Assembly (NCBI GenBank): GCA_963773315.1
Contig: CAVZAF010000010.1
Span: forward strand, 62,001-126,000
Direction: 5' to 3'
From: DATKAS01 sp963773315
Lineage (GTDB): Bacteria; Actinomycetota; Acidimicrobiia; Acidimicrobiales; DATKAS01
Length of the DNA: 64,000 nucleotides
Shown: in pieces, positions 28,499 through 37,022 of the stretch
How the letters are laid out: every line of letters begins with the position of its first letter
How positions within the stretch are numbered: position 1 is the stretch's first letter
Made by a program: the position numbers and the translations under genes
The notes under the pieces: generated by a model
The model's input: only the letters and a program-made list of their open reading frames with translations
What the model was told of the DNA's origin: nothing
Databases searched by the model: none

Positions 28499-29830
28499 TC
28501 AACCCAGGAAGTCGTGTGCGAGGGCGTGCCACATCTCGGTCGAGAGCCGCAGCGACTCTTGGTCCACGCGTTCGTCGTCACCGTGGAACATCACGCCGTA
28601 GTCCTCGAAGGTCATGTTCCGGCTGAAAAGACCGAAGCCATACGCGGCTGAACCGGCGCGTCGGAAGAAGCGCGCGTCGGTGCCTCCGACGGTCAGGAAC
28701 GGGACGAGCTTCGCGTCGGGGTAGAAGCCCCGGCTCACACGATCCATTGCGTCCCACATGGGTGTGTCGAACGGTGACGCCGTCGGTCCGTCGTCGTTGA
28801 ACGACACGAGCTGCACCGAGCCGGCGATGTCGCCGAGCGCCTCGTCGAGCATCGCTCGCACCTCGGGCTCGCCCTGCCCGGGCAACGTACGGATGTCGAC
28901 GGTCAGGTCGATCGTGTCGGGGATGACGTTCGTCTTCGTGCCGCCGTGGATGATCGTCGGCGCGAAGGTCGTGTGGGTGCACGCGTGGAACTCGCGCGCC
29001 ATCGCGAGCGGCAGTTCGTCGCACAGCGCCACGAGCTGATCGGGATCGAGCAGCTGCGCGACGACCTCCTGAGGGAGGCCGATGTCCTCGACGAACCGAC
29101 GCCACGTGTCGTGGATCTGCGTCTCGGGCTTGTACTCCGCGAGGCGTCGCACGACCTCGGCCGCCTTGACGAGCGCGTTGTCAGTCCGCAGCGGCATCGA
29201 GGCGTGCCCCGGAGTGCCGGTCACGCGCAGCGTGCTCCAGAAGGTTCCCTTCTCACCGACGATGACGGGGAGGCGCACGCCCGCGCCGAGATCCATCGGG
29301 AAGCCGCCCGCTTCGGTGAGCACGTAGTCCGCGACGACGGCGTCTCGTTCGTGCTCGACGAGGTAGTCGGCGCCGTACGTGCCGAGCGCCTCTTCGTCGG
29401 CGACGCCGAGGTAGATGAGCGTGCCTTTCGGCTTGAACCCCGAGGTCGCGAGTTGCTTGAACGCCACCGCCATCGACGCGGTGAGGTTGAGCATGTCGAC
29501 GGCGCCCCGGCCCCACACCTCACCATCGATGACCTCGCCCCCGAACGGATCGTGACGCCACCGGTCGGCGTTCACCGGCACCACGTCGGTGTGCCCCATG
29601 AGGAGCAGGCTCGGCGCCGAGGCGTCGGTGCCCTCGATGCGGGCGACCAGGTTCGCTCGGCCCGACACGGCCTCGAACCGCTCGAGGTCGAGCCCGCTGC
29701 CCTCGAGGTACGTGGCCAGCACATCGGCGCTGGCGGTCTCGCCCCCGGACTCCTCGGTGCCGTCGTTGACGCACGCGTTTCGGATCAGCTGCTGGAGGAG
29801 CTCGGTCACTTCCCCCGTGGGGTCGTCCAT
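28499..29830 (-). CDS. M20-family metallopeptidase / dipeptidase
   Basis: The 443-residue zinc hydrolase carries the M20 metal-ligand motifs LLLMGHTDVVPV (His and Asp), GRGAVDMLN (bridging Asp) and VADEEALGTYGA (general-base Glu-Glu). The dimerisation domain includes CTHTTFAPTIIHGGTKTNVIPD, and the last His ligand is near the C-terminus in VMFHGDDERV. Members cleave dipeptides, N-acyl amino acids or related amides in the cytoplasm. It heads a two-gene minus-strand unit with the HAD hydrolase and is divergent from the NYN gene. Confidence 0.9.
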   Translation of the reverse strand: MDDPTGEVTELLQQLIRNACVNDGTEESGGETASADVLATYLEGSGLDLERFEAVSGRANLVARIEGTDASAPSLLLMGHTDVVPVNADRWRHDPFGGEVIDGEVWGRGAVDMLNLTASMAVAFKQLATSGFKPKGTLIYLGVADEEALGTYGADYLVEHERDAVVADYVLTEAGGFPMDLGAGVRLPVIVGEKGTFWSTLRVTGTPGHASMPLRTDNALVKAAEVVRRLAEYKPETQIHDTWRRFVEDIGLPQEVVAQLLDPDQLVALCDELPLAMAREFHACTHTTFAPTIIHGGTKTNVIPDTIDLTVDIRTLPGQGEPEVRAMLDEALGDIAGSVQLVSFNDDGPTASPFDTPMWDAMDRVSRGFYPDAKLVPFLTVGGTDARFFRRAGSAAYGFGLFSRNMTFEDYGVMFHGDDERVDQESLRLSTEMWHALAHDFLG

Positions 29831-29895
29831 GGCGGCACTGTAGGCGGGGCTGATGACGGGCCTTCCCTCCGAGGGATGGTTGACTGAGGCCCACC

Positions 29896-31128
29896 ATGCC
29901 CCGCAACCTGCCCCGGCACGTCATCGTCGACGGTTCGAACATCGCCACCGAAGGCCGGTCTCATCCGAGCCTCAAGCAGCTCGATGAGGCGGTGTCGGCC
30001 TTCATGGCCGAGAACCCCGACCACACGGTGACCGTCGTGGTCGACGCGACTTTCGGGCATCGCATCGACAAGGCCGAGGTCGCGGCGTTCGACGCTGCGA
30101 TCGACGAGAACGAGCTCGTGTCGCCGCCCGCAGGAGCCATCGGCCGCGGCGATGCGTTCGTGCTGCAGATCGCCGACAAGGCCGATGCGATGGTGCTGTC
30201 GAACGACAGCTTCCAGGAGTTCCACGGCGAGTACGACTGGCTGTTCGACGAGGGCCGGCTGATGGGCGGCAAGCCGGTCCCGCACATCGGATGGGTGTTC
30301 GTGCTCCGCAGCCCGGTCCGAGGTCCCACCAGCCGCCGCGCGCTCCGCTCCGCGAAGAAGGGCGACGGCGCGCGGCCTGCGAAGAAGCTGGCGGGCCGGC
30401 CCTCGGCGGCGGCGTCGGCACCGATGCCCGTCCCGAAGTCACCGCCGCCGACGAAGCGCAAGGCGGCCGAAGCTCCCGTGGTCGCGGCCGCGAAGCCGTC
30501 CGCGCCTGTCGATCAGAAGCGCAAGGCCGCCGACGCGCTCAATCCGCTGCTCCCGTTCGTCGAGTTCGTCGCTCACCACCCCATCGGCTCGTCCGTCGAG
30601 GCGACGATCGAGTCGTTCTCCTCGCACGGCGCCTACGCGACATCCGAGTCGGTGCGCTGCTACATCCCGCTTCGGTATCTCGGGAAGCCCGCGCCTCGCA
30701 GCGCGCGCGAGGTGCTGACCCTGGGGAACACGATGCCGTTCACCGTGGTCTCGATCGCCGCAGGTCGTCGCGGCGTCGACCTCGCCATGCCCGGCTTCGA
30801 GCCCGATGGAGTGGTGCCCACCGAGGCCATTCCCGCGACCGGGAAGAAGACTGCCAAGAAGGCGGCTCCGAAGAAGGCCGCTGCGCCGAAGAAGGCCGCA
30901 GCCGCGAAGAAAGCGGCGCCCAAGCCCGAGAAGGTCGAGAGGGTCGAGAAGGTCGCGGAGAAGGTCGACGACGGATCCGAGAAGGTCGCTCCCTCGAAGA
31001 AGGTGGCCGGGAAGAAGGCCCCCGCAGCGAAGAAGACGGCGCCCAAGAAAGCTGCGACGAAGAAGGTGGCCGCCAAGAAGGTGGCCGCCAAGAAGGTGGC
31101 CGCGAAGGCTGCTGCGCCCTCAGCCTGA
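29896..31128 (+). CDS. NYN/PIN-like RNase-domain protein with S1-like and Lys/Ala-rich tail
   Basis: Residues 1-150 resemble a Zc3h12a/NYN ribonuclease domain: HVIVDGSNIATEG with the first acidic site, VTVVVDATFGHRI, and ADAMVLSNDSFQEFH with further Asp residues. A basic Pro/Ala linker follows. Residues about 215-310 look like an S1/OB-type RNA-binding unit (GSSVEATIESFSSHGAYATS ... CYIPLRYLG). The last 90 residues are a KKAA/PKKA repeat tail like a histone H1 or mycobacterial HU tail. The 410-aa chain is probably an RNA-processing or decay factor. It overlaps the convergent DsbA-like gene by 9 bp. Confidence 0.78.
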   Translation: MPRNLPRHVIVDGSNIATEGRSHPSLKQLDEAVSAFMAENPDHTVTVVVDATFGHRIDKAEVAAFDAAIDENELVSPPAGAIGRGDAFVLQIADKADAMVLSNDSFQEFHGEYDWLFDEGRLMGGKPVPHIGWVFVLRSPVRGPTSRRALRSAKKGDGARPAKKLAGRPSAAASAPMPVPKSPPPTKRKAAEAPVVAAAKPSAPVDQKRKAADALNPLLPFVEFVAHHPIGSSVEATIESFSSHGAYATSESVRCYIPLRYLGKPAPRSAREVLTLGNTMPFTVVSIAAGRRGVDLAMPGFEPDGVVPTEAIPATGKKTAKKAAPKKAAAPKKAAAAKKAAPKPEKVERVEKVAEKVDDGSEKVAPSKKVAGKKAPAAKKTAPKKAATKKVAAKKVAAKKVAAKAAAPSA

Positions 31129-31737
31129 GGCGGGCCGCGCTGTCAGCCGCGCGACCCAACGCTCGATCGTCTCGCGGTCCTGCACACCGGGGATCAGGAG
31201 GCGGCCATCGAGCAGCCACGCGGGCGTGCCTGTGACACCGACTTCGTGCGCGGCGTCGATCGACGCGCGCACCTCGTCGGCCCCTTCGCCACGAGCGACC
31301 GCGTCGACGACTTCACCGCCGTCGACGCCGACGCGCGACACGACCTCGGCGAGCACGTCCGGGTCACCGATGTCCTCACCGGTCACGAAGACCGCGTGGA
31401 AGAGCGCCGCGTCGAGCGCAGCGAACGCCTCGGGCCGCCGACGGCGCACGACCTCGCCCGCGCTGAGCGCGAGCCGCGTGCTCGGGATGTGCTCAGGGGG
31501 AGTGAACGGAAGCCCGACCGCCGCGCACTCCGCGCCGATGCGCGCGTGCACCTCGGCCAGGCGGCCATTCGGTGAGACGCGACGGCCGACCGGCGCGAGC
31601 TCGGGATGGAGGTCGTAGGGCAGAGGAGTGACGGTGACCCCGAGGCTTTCGAGCAGCGTGGTGCGGTCGCGTCCGAGGTAGCACCACGGGCAGAGGTAGT
31701 CGCTCCACACGACTGCCTGTATCGCGCGGGCCTGCAC
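31120..31737 (-). CDS. DsbA-family oxidoreductase (FrnE-like)
   Basis: The 205-residue cytoplasmic thioredoxin-fold protein has the active site DYLCPWCYLG near residue 18, the inserted helical domain (AALDAALFHAVFVTGEDIGD), and the cis-Pro region GVTGTPAWLLDGRLLIPG. This is the FrnE/2-hydroxychromene isomerase-like DsbA branch; no signal peptide is present. The GTG at 31737 starts just before the first strand (IQAVVWSDYLCP). It is divergent from the exonuclease III gene, with about 40 bp between the starts. Confidence 0.88.
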   Translation of the reverse strand: MQARAIQAVVWSDYLCPWCYLGRDRTTLLESLGVTVTPLPYDLHPELAPVGRRVSPNGRLAEVHARIGAECAAVGLPFTPPEHIPSTRLALSAGEVVRRRRPEAFAALDAALFHAVFVTGEDIGDPDVLAEVVSRVGVDGGEVVDAVARGEGADEVRASIDAAHEVGVTGTPAWLLDGRLLIPGVQDRETIERWVARLTARPASG

Positions 31738-31776
31738 CGGGACGGAGGCTACCGGCGCCCCGGTAGGGTCGAGCCC

Positions 31777-32556
31777 GTGCGCGTGGCGACGTGGAACGTG
31801 AACTCCCTGAAGGCGCGGCTGCCTCGGGTCGAGGAGTGGCTCTCGATCGGTGAGCCCGACGTCCTCTGCATGCAAGAGACCAAGCTCGCCGACTCTGCGT
31901 TCCCGGCGATGACGTTCCAGGCGCTGGGGTACGAGGCTGTCCACGTGGGTGAGGGGCGCTGGAACGGGGTCGCGATCCTCAGCCGCGTCGGCCTCGACGA
32001 CGTCGTCGCCGGCTTCCACGATGGCGCGCCCGCCGATGCCGAGGCACGTCTCGTCACCGCCACGTGCGGCGGCGTGCGCGTCACCTCGGTGTACGTGCCG
32101 AACGGACGCTCGATCGACCACGAGCAGTACACCTACAAGCTCGAGTGGCTGGCGCGCCTTCGTGCTCACGTCGCCGCGACCGCAGTCCCCGACGACGACG
32201 TCATCGTCTGTGGCGACTTCAACATCGCGCCCCAAGATCGTGACGTGTACGACGCGGCGAAGTACATCGACACGACCCACACGAGCCCCGCCGAGCGCGC
32301 CGCCCTCGCCGAGATCGAGCAGTGGGGCCTTGTCGACGTCTTCCGCGAGGTCTACGAAGAGGACCGCCTCTTCTCCTGGTGGGACTACCGGGCCGGCGAC
32401 TTCCACGAGGGTCGCGGCATGCGCATCGACCTCGTGCTGGCGAGCCAGCCGATGGCGAAGCGGGTGCGATGGGCGCTCATCGACCGCAACGCCCGCAAGG
32501 GCTCCCAACCGTCCGACCACGCTCCCGTGATCGTGGACTTCGACGACCGTGGCTGA
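31777..32556 (+). CDS. xth: Exodeoxyribonuclease III (AP endonuclease)
   Basis: The protein (259 aa) has the ExoIII/APE1 fold: VATWNVNSLKARLPRV, the metal-binding Glu in CMQETKLAD, VYVPNGRSID, the catalytic Asp-Asn in VCGDFNIAPQDRD, FSWWDYRAG, RIDLVLAS and the final SDHAPVIVDF. It removes abasic sites and 3'-blocking groups in base excision repair. The frame is open upstream; the GTG at 31777 fits the conserved N-terminus. Its end overlaps the thioesterase start by 8 bp. Confidence 0.95.
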   Translation: MRVATWNVNSLKARLPRVEEWLSIGEPDVLCMQETKLADSAFPAMTFQALGYEAVHVGEGRWNGVAILSRVGLDDVVAGFHDGAPADAEARLVTATCGGVRVTSVYVPNGRSIDHEQYTYKLEWLARLRAHVAATAVPDDDVIVCGDFNIAPQDRDVYDAAKYIDTTHTSPAERAALAEIEQWGLVDVFREVYEEDRLFSWWDYRAGDFHEGRGMRIDLVLASQPMAKRVRWALIDRNARKGSQPSDHAPVIVDFDDRG

Positions 32557-33268
32557 TCTCACCGACCCATCGGCCTTCCACGAGCGCTTCGTCGCGTCCG
32601 CCGAGGCGGCAGTCACGCCTCGGCGGGCCGAGCTCCACCGGCTCGCCGACGCGCTGCGCGTCGCGATCGAGTGCCTGATGGACACCCAGGCCCCCGAGGA
32701 AGCGCTCGCCGACGCGGCCGCGCAGGCCGAGGCGCTCGCAATCTTGTTGCAGTCGCAACCTCGTGGCCGCACGGTCGAGGGCTGGGCCGAGGTCGCGAAC
32801 GCCGGCGACACCTTCGGGTTCTTCGACTTCTCGCCGGTCTTCGGTCGCGCGAACCCGCTCGCCCCTCCTGTGCGCATGGGGGTCGCCGAGGACGAGGTGC
32901 GCGGCACCGTGCGGTGGGGCGCCGCGTACGAAGGGCCTCCTGGATGCGTCCACGGCGGCCACATCGCAGCGGCGTTCGACGAGGTGCTCGGCATGACGCA
33001 GTCGCTTTCCGGCGCGCCGGGGATGACCGGCATCCTGACCATCAAGTACCGCAGCCCCACGCCGCTGCACACCGACCTCGATTTCGCGGCGCGAGTCAGC
33101 CGGGTCGACGGGCGCAAGATCTACACCGAGGGCACGTTGAGGAACGGTGACCTCGTGTGCGCGGAGGGCGAGGCGCTGTTCATCTCGGTCGATTTCGCGA
33201 AGTTCGAGGCGATGCGCGCGCAGGTGAACCGTGACACAGCAGATCCCGACACGGCGACCGGCGGCTAG
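32549..33268 (+). CDS. PaaI/hot-dog-fold thioesterase
   Basis: Of the 239 residues, about 110 at the N-terminus are helical and not recognised. The C-terminal half is a single hot-dog domain with PPGCVHGGHIAAAFDEVLG, the thioesterase helix motif, then LTIKYRSPTPLHTDLDF. Proteins of this type hydrolyse acyl-CoA or aryl-CoA thioesters. The GTG overlaps the xth gene, so the two are co-translated. The stop overlaps the stop of the convergent helicase gene. Confidence 0.82.
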   Translation: MADLTDPSAFHERFVASAEAAVTPRRAELHRLADALRVAIECLMDTQAPEEALADAAAQAEALAILLQSQPRGRTVEGWAEVANAGDTFGFFDFSPVFGRANPLAPPVRMGVAEDEVRGTVRWGAAYEGPPGCVHGGHIAAAFDEVLGMTQSLSGAPGMTGILTIKYRSPTPLHTDLDFAARVSRVDGRKIYTEGTLRNGDLVCAEGEALFISVDFAKFEAMRAQVNRDTADPDTATGG

Positions 33269-35265
33269 GTGAACGCCGACACGAGGTCGAGCACCTCGTC
33301 TCCGTAGCGTTCGAGCTTCACCGGCCCGATGCCCGGAACCGCGCGGAGGGCGGTCTTCGTGCGAGGGCGGTTCTCGACGATCGCGGCGAGCGTCTTGTCG
33401 TCGAAGATCGTGTACGCGGGAGTGTCGGCCGCGCGTGCACGTGTCAGCCGCCACTCCTTGAGCGCCTTGAAGAGCGGGTCGCTCCCTTCGGTCGGGGCGC
33501 GCCGAGCGGCTTCGAGCGTGCGCTTGGCGTTGCGCACCGACGCTCGGTTGTCACCCTCGGGCAAGCCCGCGCGCAGCTCCTCGCACGTGTCCTCGATCGG
33601 CGCCAGCAACGGCGATGGGGAGCGGTTCATCGAGCGCGTGCCGAACGTGCGTTGCTCGGCCCACATCAAGTGCAGCTCGCGTTCGGCGCGTGTGAGTGCG
33701 ACGTAGAGCAGGCGCGCCTCTTCTTCGAGCGCCTCGGGCGTCGTCGCCTGGCCGATAGGCACGAGACCACGCTCGAGGCCGGTCACGATGACGACGGGCC
33801 ACTCGAGCCCTTTCGCTCGGTGGAACGTGACGAGGTCGACCGCATCGGTGTCGGCGGCGATGTCATCCGTGCGCATCGTCGCGGCGAGCCAGTCCGCGAA
33901 GCCGGTCGTGGTGCCGGCGGGGTCGAGGGCGAGGTACTCGTGACCGAGCCGCACGAGAGCCTCGAGGTTGCGCCGACGCTCGTCGGTGAGGCCTGTTCCG
34001 TCGTCGCCATCGCCGTCGACGTCGTCCGCCTCGCCCACGATTGCCTCGAGGTCGGCGAGCCGCGGAGCGAGAGGGATCGTGCCGCGGTGGCGGGGGTCGC
34101 GCAGCCACGCCCGGACCTCGGGCTGTTCGAGGAGCCTGCCGCCACCACGGACCCGGCACGGCACGTTCGCCGCCCGCAGCGCTTCTTCGAGCAGCGCGAG
34201 CTGCGCGTTGGTGCGCGCGAGCACGGCGAGGTGGCGCCATCCCATCGTGGGCCCGCGCCGGTCACGCACGCGCCGCGCTGCGGCGGCGGCCTCGACCACG
34301 TCGGTCGGGTAGGACGAGATCGACGGCACGGGCCCGTCGGCCTGAGTCGTGTGGCGGCCGCGAACGTCGAGGACGCTCGATGCGACACGAACGATCTGCG
34401 GGCTCGATCGATAGTTCGTCTCGAGCCGCACGATCGTCGAGCCGGGGTAGCGCTCGGGAAACTCGGCCAGCACCGCCGACTCGGCTCCGTTCCAGCCGTA
34501 GATCGCCTGGTCGGGGTCGCCCACGACGCACAGATCGGGACGGCCCGCGCGCCACGCCTCGAGCAGGTAGAGCTGTAGAGGGTTGATGTCCTGGAACTCG
34601 TCGACGTACAGGTGGCGGAACTTCCAGTGCTGGACCGCGGCGAAGTCGCGGTCGTCGCGGACCGCGCGAGCACACTGGATGAGCACGTCGTCGAAGTCGA
34701 TGAGCGCGCGCTTCCGTTCGACGCGCTCGTAGCGCTCGTAGATGGAGGCGACGACCGTCGCCGGCAGCGGCGGCCGGCGGCCCACCTCGTCGCACGCGCC
34801 CGTGTACGCGGCGGGGTTGATCATCCGTGCCTTGGCCCACTCGATCTCGGCCGCGATGTCGGCGGGCTGCACGAGCTGGCTGGTGCCGCCCCGCTTGCTG
34901 GCTTGGCTGACGAGCGGGGCGAGGATGCCGGCCTTGCGGTCGAGCAGCGACGGCGGCGCGACGCCGGCGTCGGCCCATCGCTGCCGGAGCTGTGCGAGCG
35001 CGACGGCATGGAAGGTGCCGGCGTGGGCATGGCCCCGCAGGCCGAGCGCGCCGAGCCGGGCGCCGAGCTCGCTCGCTGCCTTGCGTGTGAACGTGATGAC
35101 GAGGACGTGGCCGGGATCGGCGGACCCCGTGGAGAGCCGGTGCGCGACGCGGCGCGTGAGCACTCGGGTCTTGCCGGCGCCGGGCCCGGCGATGATGCAG
35201 AGAGGCGCGCCCGCGCTCGTGACCGCGGCGCGCTGCGCGTCGTCGAGGTCGGCCAGCAGGTCCAT
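33265..35265 (-). CDS. uvrD2: UvrD2-like superfamily 1 DNA helicase
   Basis: The 666-residue helicase has motif I IAGPGAGKTRVL, Ia VITFTRKAA, II YVDEFQDINPLQ, III VVGDPDQAIYGWNGAE, IV LETNYRSSPQIV, V VTFHRAKGLEWPVV and VI LLYVALTRAERELHLMW. The C-terminus has an HRDC-like domain (FKALKEWRLTRARAADTPAY ... GIGPVKLERYG), which is the mark of mycobacterial UvrD2. It acts in DNA repair or replication. ATG 35265 is chosen because the chain then begins with LADLDDAQRAAVTSAGAP, the conserved Q-motif region. Confidence 0.9.
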   Translation of the reverse strand: MDLLADLDDAQRAAVTSAGAPLCIIAGPGAGKTRVLTRRVAHRLSTGSADPGHVLVITFTRKAASELGARLGALGLRGHAHAGTFHAVALAQLRQRWADAGVAPPSLLDRKAGILAPLVSQASKRGGTSQLVQPADIAAEIEWAKARMINPAAYTGACDEVGRRPPLPATVVASIYERYERVERKRALIDFDDVLIQCARAVRDDRDFAAVQHWKFRHLYVDEFQDINPLQLYLLEAWRAGRPDLCVVGDPDQAIYGWNGAESAVLAEFPERYPGSTIVRLETNYRSSPQIVRVASSVLDVRGRHTTQADGPVPSISSYPTDVVEAAAAARRVRDRRGPTMGWRHLAVLARTNAQLALLEEALRAANVPCRVRGGGRLLEQPEVRAWLRDPRHRGTIPLAPRLADLEAIVGEADDVDGDGDDGTGLTDERRRNLEALVRLGHEYLALDPAGTTTGFADWLAATMRTDDIAADTDAVDLVTFHRAKGLEWPVVIVTGLERGLVPIGQATTPEALEEEARLLYVALTRAERELHLMWAEQRTFGTRSMNRSPSPLLAPIEDTCEELRAGLPEGDNRASVRNAKRTLEAARRAPTEGSDPLFKALKEWRLTRARAADTPAYTIFDDKTLAAIVENRPRTKTALRAVPGIGPVKLERYGDEVLDLVSAFT

Positions 35266-35659
35266 CGAGGTCACCTTAGGGAGGGGGTGGGGCACTGCCG
35301 GTGACCGCCCATAGCTATCCCCAGGGCCTGTGGAGAACGCCGGTGGGGCAAGCGCTATGGGCGAAAGCCTGGGCAAAACGCGGTTCGACCCCGAGTAGCC
35401 TTCGGGCCGAAGCCTTCCGCACTCCTCGGGGCCGCACCCCGTTCCACGCCTCGTCGCTTCCCTCGCACCTTTCGGCACTCCGGCGCTCCGGGCGCCCCCT
35501 GGCCTCCGTGCGTGCCCACTTGCGTGGACCCACCCGGCGGTGGACGGCGCCTTCGACGTGACTCGTCCCGCAGACCCTCCGCACCACCCCGCCCGTTGGC
35601 TCCGATCACTGCGTGGCTTTCACCCCACAGCTCCCGGTTCCCCCGAGCCGGGCGCTCAC

Positions 35660-35719
35660 TGCTGGGCTCAACACCCTGCCGCGTGCTGCTCGCTGCGGGG
35701 CTCAACACCCTGCGGCGTG
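35660..35719. repeat. Imperfect 27-bp direct repeat in the spacer
   Basis: Two copies of the pattern gctcaacaccctgc-(c/g)gcgtgc, each preceded by tgctgg or tgcggg, start near 35660 and 35693. The copies differ at only a few positions. No link to a known element is seen. Confidence 0.7.
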
Positions 35720-35801
35720 CGGTGCATTGCGCATCCGGTGGCGTCACTTTGCCGATTCGCAACACAACCGTCAAGAGAATTTCGGCAACTTTCGACATCT
35801 C

Positions 35802-35873
35802 TGGATAACTTGTGGACACTCCTGTGGAGACACTGTGGATGGGGTGTGGGTGACGGCCGTCACATTGTGGACA
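35802..35873 (+). promoter_or_regulatory. Cluster of DnaA-box-like words
   Basis: Within 72 bp there are tctggataac (35800), tgtggacac (35811), tgtggagac (35823), tgtggatgg (35834) and tgtggacag (35866), all in the same orientation. The actinobacterial DnaA box is ttgtccaca, i.e. tgtggacaa; two of the words match it at 8 of 9 positions. An AT-richer stretch lies just to the left. No replication gene is nearby, so this may be a DnaA titration or regulatory site and not an origin. Confidence 0.4.
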
Positions 35874-35956
35874 GCGCGTCAGCAACGGCCGCGGGGTCGC
35901 GCACCGCCGCGCAGGGCTGGTCCGTCGTCACGAGTCACCCTCGGTAGCGTCCGGGC

Positions 35957-36301
35957 GTGCTCGTCTCGCCGGAGCGTTTCGAAGAGCTCGTGGCCGAGGC
36001 GCTCGACGGCATCCCGCCGGAGCTCGGGGCGCGCATGGACAACGTCGCGGTGTTCGTCGAGGACCGGCCACGCCAATCCGGCCTCTTGGGTCTCTACCAA
36101 GGAGTGCCGTTGACCGCGCGCGATGCCGGGTACGCGGGGATGGTGATGCCCGATCGGATCACCATCTACCGGCTCCCGATCTGCGCGATCTCCGCGACGG
36201 AAGGCGACGTCGTGCACCAGGTGCGCGTGACCGTCGTGCACGAGGTCGCACACCACTTCGGGATCGACGACAACCGCTTGTCCGAGCTCGGCTGGGCATA
36301 A
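35957..36301 (+). CDS. Small zincin-type metallopeptidase-family protein
   Basis: The 114-residue protein has the zinc motif HEVAHHFGIDDNRL near the C-terminus (HExxH plus a downstream Asp), preceded by PDRITIYRLPI. This is the short zincin family widespread in actinobacteria, seen as a minimal metalloprotease domain of unknown substrate. The GTG at 35957 directly follows the non-coding spacer. The PH-domain gene starts 10 bp downstream on the same strand. Confidence 0.85.
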   Translation: MLVSPERFEELVAEALDGIPPELGARMDNVAVFVEDRPRQSGLLGLYQGVPLTARDAGYAGMVMPDRITIYRLPICAISATEGDVVHQVRVTVVHEVAHHFGIDDNRLSELGWA

Positions 36302-36311
36302 AGTCCGGATC

Positions 36312-37022
36312 GTGGGTTACCCCAAGCAGCTGTTGAACGACGGCGAGGAGATCATCCTCGACCTGAAGCCCCATTGGATGTACGTCGTGCCGACGATCAT
36401 CGTGTGGCTCGGAGCGACGGTCCTGTGCCTGTTGCTGTGGAATGTCAGCGGTCAAAACTGGATGAGCTGGGTGACCCTCGTCGTGTTCCTCGGCCTCGGT
36501 GTCAACGCCGCGGTGCGTTACTCGAAGTGGACGACGACGAGCTTCACGGTCACCAACGATCGCGTCATCTTCCGGCAAGGGATGCTCGCGAAGTCGGGCG
36601 TCGAGATCCCGCTCGAGCGGATCATGAACGTGAACTTCAAGCAGTCGATCTGGGAGCGCATGATCGGCGCCGGCGATCTGCTGATCGAGTCGGGCGGCAA
36701 AGACGGCCAGAGCCGTTTCAGCGACGTCCGCAAGCCCGAGCTCGTCGCGAAGGAGATCCACGAGCAGGCGAACCAGTACGAGGAGAAGCCCGCTCGACGC
36801 GCGGCAGCCGCAGCGGGTGCCGGAGCGGCCGCAGCAGTGAACGCGAACCTGCCGCCGCCTCCGCCGCCCCCGGCACCGAGCCAGGTGCCCGGCGGCACGG
36901 GCGCGCCGGCGTCGGCCGACGCTGCCGAGCAGCTCGAGAAGCTGCACGACCTGCTCACCAAGGGTGCGATCACGCAGGCCGAGTACGACTCGAAGAAGGC
37001 CGAGCTGCTCAACCGGCTCTAG
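36312..37022 (+). CDS. Bacterial PH-domain membrane protein with SHOCT tail
   Basis: The 236-residue protein starts with a short cytoplasmic part and two membrane helices (YVVPTIIVWLGATVLCLLLW; WVTLVVFLGLGVNAAV). A bacterial pleckstrin-homology domain follows (FTVTNDRVIFRQGMLAKSG, VEIPLERIMNVNFKQSIWER). A Pro-rich linker then leads to a C-terminal SHOCT helix pair (LEKLHDLLTKGAITQAEYDS), a unit linked to oligomerisation. The role is unknown, probably in membrane or stress biology. The start at 36312 is GTG. Its TAG overlaps the GTG of the next gene. Confidence 0.85.
   Translation: MGYPKQLLNDGEEIILDLKPHWMYVVPTIIVWLGATVLCLLLWNVSGQNWMSWVTLVVFLGLGVNAAVRYSKWTTTSFTVTNDRVIFRQGMLAKSGVEIPLERIMNVNFKQSIWERMIGAGDLLIESGGKDGQSRFSDVRKPELVAKEIHEQANQYEEKPARRAAAAAGAGAAAAVNANLPPPPPPPAPSQVPGGTGAPASADAAEQLEKLHDLLTKGAITQAEYDSKKAELLNRL

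Larger units (their letters stand above)
35266..35956. other. Long non-coding spacer between uvrD2 and the zincin gene
   Basis: About 690 bp without a convincing gene on either strand. The left 450 bp are very GC-rich, with a pair of imperfect 27-bp direct repeats at 35660-35719. From about 35745 the composition becomes clearly more AT-rich (gccgattcgcaacacaaccg, agagaatttcggcaacttt), and this leads into a cluster of tgtgga words. Both flanking genes point away, so promoters for both should lie here; no convincing -35/-10 pair was singled out. Confidence 0.7.

Noticed and set aside
35380..35392. tRNA/tmRNA-like word ggttcgacccc in the spacer
   Set aside because: No acceptor, D or anticodon stem can be built around it and no tmRNA 5' consensus is present.
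35802..35873. Calling the box cluster the chromosomal origin
   Set aside because: No dnaA, dnaN, recF or gyr gene nearby and the boxes are one base off the consensus; kept only as a candidate site.
35266..35956. Hidden or frameshifted gene in the 690-bp spacer
   Set aside because: All six frames give low-complexity Arg/Ser/Pro-rich products without motifs, and composition changes along the spacer.
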